From the NCBI GenBank assembly GCA_016714905.1, contig JADKBW010000021.1, forward strand, positions 1-34,550: DNA of 34,550 nt, written 5' to 3'. This DNA comes from Flavobacterium sp. (GTDB lineage Bacteria; Bacteroidota; Bacteroidia; Flavobacteriales; Flavobacteriaceae). The translations under genes were made by a program, and so were the position numbers. This document shows, one piece after another, positions 26,994 to 34,550 of this stretch (its first letter is position 1; every line of letters starts with the position of its first letter). Below the pieces are notes generated by a model, which saw nothing but the letters and a program-made list of their open reading frames with translations, was not told the origin of the DNA and did no database searches.

Positions 26994-29900
26994 GTGAAAT
27001 ACTTTTACTCAACATACAAGGAAAACAGAGAGTTCCGATGGTTCGCCATTGCGACACTTTTTTTGTTGAGCCATTATGACTTCGGATATGCTCAAGTGCG
27101 CGTACCCTTCAAAATCAGAACATCTTCAAGCACTCCAATACAAAAGAACTATAGCGTCAATGGTGACTTTAGTTTTATTGGGAATACCAATTTAACGTTA
27201 GTCCATTATAACAACATTGAGAACAACAACAACAATTCAATGCAATATGTTGATATTGATAATGATCCGTCTACGTGGAATTCTTCTTCTGCTGATCTGC
27301 ATTTTTCAAATGAAAATGGTTCCCTAGATTCCTGCACGGAGATTCGCTATGCCGGATTATATTGGACTGGTCGAAGTACACCTGATGGGGCAGCGAATAG
27401 TCCAAATGAATTCTCAATTACAAAAATATTGATGGAACTGTTGTCACCAAGAACTTCAACAAGAAAAGGATACTTTTCAAAGGTCCAAATTCTAGCGTTT
27501 ATGGCAAGAGTTCATTGCGGAAGAAAATGCCATTTATTATCCAAATGCTTCTGACGCTTTTATTTACTCCGCATACACCGAAGTTACTGATTATGTTCGT
27601 CAACATGGCATGGGAACTTATTTTGCTGCAGATCTCGCTTTGGTTGAAGGAAACGGAAGCGGTACTGGCTATTCAGGAGGTTGGGGACTAGTCGTAATAT
27701 ATGAAAATTCAAAAATGAAACACCGCGACATCACCTTGTTTGATGGGCATGCTTTTGTGTTAAATTCAACCTCAAATGGCTATAACGTGGAAGTTGATGG
27801 TTTCAATACCTTGCGTACAGGAAACGTTGGTGTCAAATTAGGCATTATGGCTAGTGAAGGAGATGTGGGATTGAATGGCGATTATTTTCAAATACAAAAA
27901 AACAGCGATTTTACCTTTAAGAGTCTGCAACATTCATTAAATTCTGAGAACAATTTTTTTAACTCTTCCAATACAAATACAACAAGAAATCCAACTTTAT
28001 CTAATAATGCTGGAATTGACATTGCCACTTTTCGCTTCCAAAACGAAAATAACCTAATCATTAGTAACAATCAAACTTCTACTAATTTCAGATATGGAAC
28101 TGTTGGCGATACGTACGCTATTTTTGCGATTGCACTTGCCGTAGATTCCTATCTTCCAAAAGTAGAAAATACAATTTCTGTTTCAAGTATCAATGGAATT
28201 TCTTTTAATCCAAATACCAAAGTATTACCAGGTCAAGAAATAGATTTTAATGTGGCGATCAGAAATGCTGAAAACGAGTCGATTTCTAATTTTAAAATCG
28301 TCGTGCCCATGCCTTTTAATGCAAGTTATGTTGAAGAAAGTGCACAAGGTATTATCGCTGCCAATCCGTCTGTATCCAACGCAAACAATATCGTTTTTGA
28401 TTCGACAATAGGAACTTACGGTGCACTAGTTTGGAACTATGGTACCTTAACGGTTGGTGAAAACTCAGAAACAGTTTTGGCAAATCTTCGCTTCAAAATC
28501 AAAGTAACTGAGGATTGTTTTATTCTCAAAAATAATGTTTGTGATAGTACTATATATGTTGAAGGATTTTCAGCCGGAACAGGTAGTATTAGTAACGTTA
28601 CTTTTGATGCTTGTCCCTTCATATTAGGTAAAAATACGGATGGAAATTGCGCAGGTGACATTGTCAAAGGCCAATAAAAATTGACATTGACGCTGCTAAT
28701 TTTGTTGAAAGTAGCTGCGCGAATGACATCATTAGAAATTTTACTTTCTGCGACGGTCAAAGTGCTGTATCAATATCGGAGGTCGCTCCATATTTCCCGG
28801 CGGGATGTAAATTTTACAACTCTTTTCCAGTGACTGAAAATTCAATACTGTATTCGAATTCTGAGGGATTTCCTTTGTTCGCTGGAAGCACTATTAATTA
28901 CTTTGCAGTTCCAATGAATTTAGGCGCTGGTTGCTACTATCCGTTTTCACTAACGAAGTGCACAGAACTTATCGCAAATAACGACATTGGAAATACTATT
29001 AGTAGTAATATCGGTGGGACAGCCTACAATAATATTTTAGTCAATGACACTTTAAATGGTTTTGAGATTTTACCCTTGCAAGTACAAATAACACTTATAA
29101 ATCCACCTCCAGGAATTACATTAAACAACTCCAATATCCTCGTTGCTTCCGGAACTGCAGCTGGCAATTATACACTAACCTACCAAATATGTGACTTGAC
29201 CGATCTTTCACGATGTCAGCAAGCCAATGTGAATTTTACTGTTACTGATACTCAAATTGTTGCAGGAAATAATGATTTTGAAATCGAATGTTCGAGCACT
29301 GGTATCGTTGGTAATATTTTGAACAATGATACAATGAATGGGTCAACTTGTCAGCCAAATGAAGTGGATATTAGTATTGTTTCGAGTACAAATCAAAGCA
29401 TTCAACTCAATAATTTGACGGGTGAAATTTTAATAGACGGCGATTTAAGTTCAGGAAATTATTTGCTGGAATACAAGATTGCAGTAAAAGGAAATCCAAC
29501 ACTTTTTGACGTCGCTACTGTTAGTATACAAGTTGTCGACCGAACGCCACCTGCACAACCGTTGCTTATTGATTTAGTTGGTTATTGTTCTATTATTGCG
29601 ACAATTCCGAGTACAACCGATTCTTGTTCAGGTAGCGTACTTGGCTATACTGAGGATCCTCTCGAGTATTCAATACCAGGAGAATATACAATTCATTGGC
29701 AGTTTACTGACGAAAGTAACAATAGCTCTTATGTTGATCAAAGAATATTATTACAAAATAGTGAAGATTCTCTTCCTGGATATGGTTATGTTGATTGCAA
29801 TCTCGATAATGATGCGAGTCTAAATATTGATTTGAATTCTTACTTACCAGAAGGAACAAATCGAGCGGGAAATTGGACATCGTCGACCAGTACACCAAAT

Positions 29901-30353
29901 TTAGATGGGTCGGTTTTTAGTCCATACCAAGCGCCGACTGGTAATTATGATTTTCAATACTTGTATAACGTAGGAGATTGTAACCAAACAGCCAATGTCA
30001 CCATTGAAGTTAATAATGACTGTTACGTCGCTCCTGCCTGCAATTTGATGGTTCACAATTCATTTTCACCAAACAATGATGGCATTAATGAAGTATTTTT
30101 TATTGAAAATATTGATCAGATTAATTGCTTCCCGAAGAATAGTGTAGAAATTTATAACCGTTGGGGCGTATTAGTTTTTAAGATAAATCAATACGATAAT
30201 TTGAACCGAGTATTTAGAGGAATTTCTGAAGGTCGTGCCACGTTGAACGAATCCGAACAACTGCCGACAGGAACTTATTATTATATTATTAAGTATGAGG
30301 ATGAAAAGTTTAATAGTAAGGAACAAGTGGGCTACGTGTATTTAGTGATGTAA
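26994..30353 (+). CDS. Large T9SS secreted protein with gliding-motility-type C-terminal domain (frameshifted three times)
   Basis: A surface or secreted protein of about 1120 residues. It starts with GTG at 26994; the paralog at 31224 aligns from the same point. The signal peptide ends ...DFGYA before QVRVPFKIRTSS. The N-terminal module (GDFSFIGNTNLTL, IRYAGLYWTGRS, YENSKMKHRDITLFDGHAFV) matches the paralog throughout. A DUF11-like segment (NFKIVVPMPFNASYVEES), HYR/Ig-like repeats (VDRTPPAQPLL, EYSIPGEYTIHWQFTD) and the CHU_C/TIGR04131 sorting domain follow: NSFSPNNDGINEVFFIENID, VEIYNRWGVLVF, GTYYYIIKY. One-base deletions near 27422-27426, 27510 and 28672-28676 break the frame; all three are repaired by adding single bases. 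Function unknown; adhesion or gliding-related attachment is likely. Confidence 0.8.
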
Positions 30354-30684
30354 AATGCTAAAAAACAGTAAAATAAATAGTCAAATCGCACAAAATGTAT
30401 TGTAGTAATAATAACAAATATTCAAAAAAGTGAGGTATAATAAACGTAAAACTGTCATTTTAACGAGTTTTCAGGTTGTTGGTAGAAAAAATGGTTGGAA
30501 AAATATTTATGTAAGTAAATTAGCCCAAAATATTTTAGCCGATTCCCAAATCTATCTAGAAAATTAAATCGAAAACCTAATAACGAATGTATTAATCTAT
30601 AATGCTATGGAAAAAAGTGTCCCAAATCAATTCTTTAACCCACTGAACAATTTTCTTTTGTTCGGTCAATTTCAAATCTTATTT
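30354..30684. other. AT-rich intergenic region
   Basis: The stretch between the first large T9SS gene and the small secreted-protein gene. I see no exact TAnnTTTG element, no hairpin terminator and no repeat copy. An in-frame upstream ATG at 30607 would extend the next gene through 26 residues that precede its signal peptide and is not preferred. Confidence 0.5.
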
Positions 30685-31197
30685 ATGAAACGACTACTAC
30701 TATTATTAGTATTGGCATTCTATTGTGCCGGTATTAGTGCCCAGGAAACGAGAGGTTCTCAAGGATCTCAAGTAATGGAGGTCAACGCCTATATGGCTTA
30801 CCTGCGTGCTTCCGAAGTAAGTGCAAGAAATTTGAATTCAAATTCAAGTCGATTGGAAAATTTACTGAAAGAAGTGCAGCCCGCGATTTATTTTCGCAGT
30901 GGAGAAATAAGAACTTACGGAGAGAACCCTACGGCTCTTTACACTGACGTTGCTTCATTGCAAAGTCTTTCTTCTAGAATTACTGGAAATGAAAGTATAG
31001 AAATTATTACGATTTCAATGAATCAAACTTCAGATTTGAGTAGTCCAATAGATTTATCTGCATTTTCAAATTTCCCTAATTTGAAGTACATCTACATAAT
31101 GTCTACTATTGAAACTTCAGGAAACGTCATTTCAGGTTTAATCCGAAATAACAATGCGAGATTTGGAGTTTTTTATAAGGTTGACAAAGGTTCTTAA
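30685..31197 (+). CDS. Small secreted protein of unknown function between two large T9SS proteins
   Basis: A 170-residue protein with a strong signal peptide (MKRLLLLLVLAFYCAGISAQ) and a mature part rich in Ser/Asn: VMEVNAYMAYLRASEVSARN, NLLKEVQPAIYFRSGEI, IEIITISMNQTSDLSSPIDL, FPNLKYIYIMSTIETSG. It has no sorting domain, so it is probably periplasmic or exported differently. I do not recognise a family. It ends 26 bp before the second large gene, in the same direction, so they are likely co-expressed; a chaperone, anchoring or assembly role for the big protein is only a suggestion. The ATG at 30685 is chosen because it starts the signal peptide directly. Confidence 0.75.
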   Translation: MKRLLLLLVLAFYCAGISAQETRGSQGSQVMEVNAYMAYLRASEVSARNLNSNSSRLENLLKEVQPAIYFRSGEIRTYGENPTALYTDVASLQSLSSRITGNESIEIITISMNQTSDLSSPIDLSAFSNFPNLKYIYIMSTIETSGNVISGLIRNNNARFGVFYKVDKGS

Positions 31198-31223
31198 TTC
31201 CCCAAATTAAAAAAGAAATCAAG

Positions 31224-34200
31224 ATGAAAAAATTATATTTTAATTCAAAAGCTAATAACCTATTTTTCGGTTATTTTTCAATTGTATTCCTGCTTTTGGG
31301 AATTTCATTGACAACAACGGCACAACTTAGAGTTCCTTTTACACAGAGAACATCTCAGTATACTCCAGACAAGAGAGTGTACAATGTAAAAGGTGATTTC
31401 ACCATAATGGGAAACACCAACATGACACTACAAAGTTATGGTGATCAAACTCAAAATGGTAATAACACAATGATTTATGTGGATGTCGACGGAAACACCA
31501 GCAATGGAGTTGATGGGAAACCAACATTCAATTCATCGCGTTCCACTTTGACATTTTCAACAGAGAATGGTGCAACTCCATCATGTTCAAATATCATTTA
31601 TGCTGGTTTGTATTGGTCAGGAAGAGCATCAGACAGTAATCCGAGTAACAACAGCTTCTCGGTAACGAAAACCATTAATGGTAGTTCAGTTACAAAGAAC
31701 TTTGATAAAAGAAATATTTCTTTGAAAGGTCCAAATGCGACAGCTTATACGCAATTTACAGCAAGTGCGAGCGATATTTACTACCCAACAACTTCAGATG
31801 GATTTATGTATTCAGCTTATAAAGAAGTTACGGACTATGTTCGACTAAACGGAATTGGTGAGTATACAGCTGCAGACCTTGCTGTAAATGAAGGTAACGG
31901 TGGCGGAACAGGATTTTACGGCGGTTGGTCACTTATTGTAGTTTACGAAAATTCAAAAATGAAATATCGTGACGTGACTATTTTTGACGGACATGCTTAT
32001 GTAACTAGTGGTACAGCTAGTTTTGAAATTCCAGTTACAGGCTTTAATACTGTTCAAGCTGGACCTGTTGGTGTAAAATTAGGCTTAATGGCTGGAGAAG
32101 GTGATAATGGAATTTCTGGGGATTACTTTGAAATTAAAAAACAAAGTGATAATACATTCCTTAGATTAAGTCATCCTGGAAATTCAACTGGGAATTTCTT
32201 TACTTCTGCTATTCAAACAGGAGGAAATGCCCGAACTCCGAGTTTGGTCAATAATACCGGATTGGATATTAGTATGTTCAATATACCAAACACTAATAAT
32301 AGTGTATTGACGAATAATCAGACTTCAACTACTTTTAGATACGGATCAACGCAAGATACCTATGTAATATTTGCCATCGCAATGGCCGTAGATGCGTATA
32401 TTCCTGAAGTTGAAAATATTTTAACTGCAACTACTGTCAATAATGTTCCTGTAACAACAGAACCTTATATCTCCTTGCCTGGTCAAGATGTAGGTTTCAA
32501 TATTGATATAAAGAACTTAGGTACAGAAGCCATTAATAATTATAGAGTAGTTGTTCCTATTCCATATAACGCTTCTTATGTTCCTGGAAGCGCAGTTGGT
32601 ACGATATTGTTTACACCACTTCCTACTCCAAATACTGTAACTTTCGATCCAACGCTCGGAGCTACGGGTTCTATCGTTTGGAATATCGGAACGTTGCCTT
32701 TAGGTGCTAATCCAAGTACATTACTTGCCAAACTTTCGTTTAAGTTAAAAACTACGACCGATTGTTCTATTCTATTGAATCCAACTTGCGGAAGTCCAAT
32801 TTTTGTTACTGCAAGTTCAAGTGGTACAGGCGCAATTACTGGTACCACATTCGCTGGCACAAGAGCCATCAAAGGATATACAAATAATGGTGCTTGTATA
32901 GGTCAGCCAATACTTGAAACCTTAGCAATAGGAATTAATGGAGCGAATTATGTTGCAGCAAATTGCCAAAACACACCATTAATTAGAAATTTTGGATTCT
33001 GTAATACAGGTTCAACCATTGGAACATCTGCAATTTCAGCAAATTTTCCTCCTGGTTCTACATTTTATAATGAATTTCCAGTTACGTTGAGTTCTATTCA
33101 GTATTCTGATGCTAATCCATTTCCTTTGGTGGCGGGATCAACAACAACTTATTATGCTTTACCACCAAATACTACTGGATGTTTCTTTCCATTCACCATT
33201 TCAAAATGTAAAGTAATTGACGCTGTAAATGATTCAATTGGACCAATCAACGGTACAACAGGAAGCACTAATGCAGGAAATATATTCAATAATAACGGAA
33301 GTGGCATTGACACATTGGGTGGAAATTTAGTGCTAATCACTCAAGTGAATCTTACTGTATTGACTCCAGCGACGCCAATCAGCGGCGGCTTTGTTCCTTC
33401 AATTGATTTATTAACAGGTAATATTATTGTTCCTGCTGGAACTCCTGCAGGAGTATATACCATAGTATATCAAATCTGTGAGAAAATAACACCTACCAAT
33501 TGTGATTCTACCTTGGCAATGATTTGTGTTGGAAATACTAATTTCTGGAAGTGATCAAGTAGCTTATGAACTTCTCCAACTCAAACTTTAACTGCCGCGA
33601 CAGCACCTGGACAAACAATCGTTTGGTACAATGCGCTAACGAACGGAAATATTGTAGCTTCTCCAACACTTAATACGGTTGGTACCGTTACTTATTATGC
33701 TCAAGCAAATGTTGGAAATTGTTCTTTCCCGACTCGTACTGCTGTTACTTTGACAATCAATCCTGCTTCTGTAGTTCCAGTTTCTGGTGGAAACCAAACT
33801 GAGTGTGAGGCTTCTCCATTACAAACATTGACTGCAACTGCAACGGTTCCTGCTGGGTCAACTGTAGTATGGTATAATGCTGCTACCAATGGTAGTATCG
33901 TTACTAATCCAACACTTAATTCCGTTGGAACGGTAACTTATTATGCACAAGCAGTAAATGGTAACAACTGTTCAAGTTTATCTAGAACTCCTGTTACTTT
34001 GACAATCAATCCTGCTTCTGTAGTTCCAGTTTCTGGTGGAAACCAAACTGAGTGTGAGGCCTCTCCATTACAAACATTAACCGCAACTGCAACGGTTCCT
34101 GCTGGACAAACTGTAGTATGGTATAATGCTGCGACAAATGGTAGTGGCCATTACAACTAATCACACTTAATTCCGTTAGAACGGTAAAACTTACTACATG

Positions 34201-34550
34201 CGCAAAAGCAGTAAAGTGGTAACAACTGTTCAAGGATTTATCTACAGACTCCTGTTGCTTTGACCCAATCAATCCTGCTTCTGTAGTTCCAGTTTCTGGT
34301 GGAAACCAAACTGAATGTGAGGCTTCTCCATTACAAACACTAACCGCTACAGCAACGGTTCCTGCTGGTTCAACTGTAGTTTGGTATAATGCTGCGACAA
34401 ATGGAAGTATCGTAACTAATCCAACGCTTAATTCTGTTGGAACGGTAACTTACTATGCACAAGCGGCTAACGCGAATAACTGTTCAAGTTTATCTAGAAC
34501 TCCTGTTACTTTGACAATCAATCCTGCTTCTGTAGTTCCAGTTCTGGTGG
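31224..34550 (+). CDS. Second large T9SS-type surface protein with Ig-like repeats, 5' part
   Basis: A paralog of the 26994 gene; it leaves the window unfinished. The signal peptide MKKLYFNSK...LLLGISLTTTA is followed by QLRVPFTQRTSQYTP. The N-terminal module is conserved with the paralog: GDFTIMGNTNMTL, IIYAGLYWSGRAS, YKEVTDYVRLNGIGEYTAAD, YENSKMKYRDVTIFDGHAYV. Next come a DUF11-like segment (NYRVVVPIPYNASYVPGSAV) and a cysteine-containing region to about 33530. At 33536-33575 the frame is lost and then regained (ISGSDQVAYE lies in another frame), and after that the Ig-like repeat array begins. A type B (CHU_C) sorting domain is expected downstream but is not in view. Probably a gliding or attachment adhesin. 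Confidence 0.78.
33771..34550 (+). repeat. Tandem 249-bp (83-residue) Ig-like coding repeats
   Basis: Repeat starts (GTAGTTCCAG) at 33771, 34020, 34283 and 34532 give periods of 249, 263 and 249 bp. A diverged unit precedes at about 33545-33770. Each unit encodes VSGGNQTECEASPLQTLTAT, VVWYNAATNGS and GTVTYYAQA...TPVTLTINPAS, the pattern of bacterial Ig_7-like domains. Units are almost identical at DNA level. The second unit has several small insertions after 34141 that destroy the frame, and the last visible bases lack one T relative to other units. Confidence 0.88.

Noticed and set aside
30607..30684. Upstream ATG giving a 196-residue form of the small secreted protein
   Set aside because: The extra 26 residues would precede and spoil a textbook signal peptide that begins at 30685.
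33771..34550. CRISPR-like direct repeats
   Set aside because: The units are 249-bp coding repeats of Ig-like domains with no spacers; the 14-bp repeats at 21197 are also too short and without spacers.

Overview
The window comes from a low-GC member of the Bacteroidota, almost certainly a Flavobacterium or a close relative. The evidence is the protein families (type IX secretion sorting domains, gliding-motility-type C-terminal domains, DUF2452, DUF2805/TIGR03643, DUF3822, a speA plus deoxyhypusine-synthase-like pair), the lack of clear Shine-Dalgarno sequences, and repeated matches to the Bacteroidota -7 promoter element TAnnTTTG. Most of the window is ordinary chromosomal housekeeping. The accessory material is a small array of secreted T9SS proteins (15.6-18.9 kb) and a pair of very large secreted proteins (27.0-34.5 kb).

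Layout. 1-5.5 kb: DUF2452 and DUF2805 genes (minus), aroB, a possible 59-codon leader ORF, then speA, a deoxyhypusine-synthase-like gene and a gene for an acidic-tailed protein (plus). 5-10.4 kb, minus strand: lrp-like regulator, ppc (PEP carboxylase) and a DinB-family gene, and separately an acyltransferase followed by an M14 peptidase. 10.4-12.9 kb, plus: a spermidine-synthase-like methyltransferase, a GH114-like secreted glycosidase and a K+ channel. 13.2-15.6 kb, minus: kdsB and a RecD-like helicase. 15.6-18.9 kb, minus: three tandem paralogous T9SS-secreted proteins. The second and third each carry, beyond their 3' end, a duplicated scrap of the helicase 5' end plus a CGCAAAG repeat. 19.2-23.2 kb: DUF3822, rsmD, the RNase P RNA gene (minus) among dispersed repeats, and dnaX. 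23.2-26.8 kb, minus: sixA-ppk-ppx, a compact polyphosphate/phosphohistidine operon. 27-34.5 kb, plus: two large paralogous T9SS proteins around a small secreted protein; the second runs off the window inside an array of near-identical 83-residue Ig-like repeats.

Two things shape how this window should be read. First, at least ten otherwise conserved genes, including essential ones (aroB, dnaX, kdsB), are broken by one-base events. Most are single-base deletions and several fall in A/T homopolymers. That pattern fits uncorrected long-read consensus errors better than mass pseudogenization, so most broken genes are annotated as single CDSs with a marked break. The dnaX break is the one where programmed slippage is a serious alternative. 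Second, the intergenic spaces hold several families of dispersed repeats: a palindromic element about 80 bp long, a CGCAAAG element and a CACATAG inverted-repeat element. They account for most of the non-coding sequence.

I found no CRISPR array, phage, transposase or recognisable defence system. The most notable items are the duplicated T9SS cassette array with its mosaic third copy, the A AAA AAG slippery motif at the dnaX frame break, the covarying dispersed hairpin family, and the uncharacterised secreted protein between the two giant T9SS proteins.
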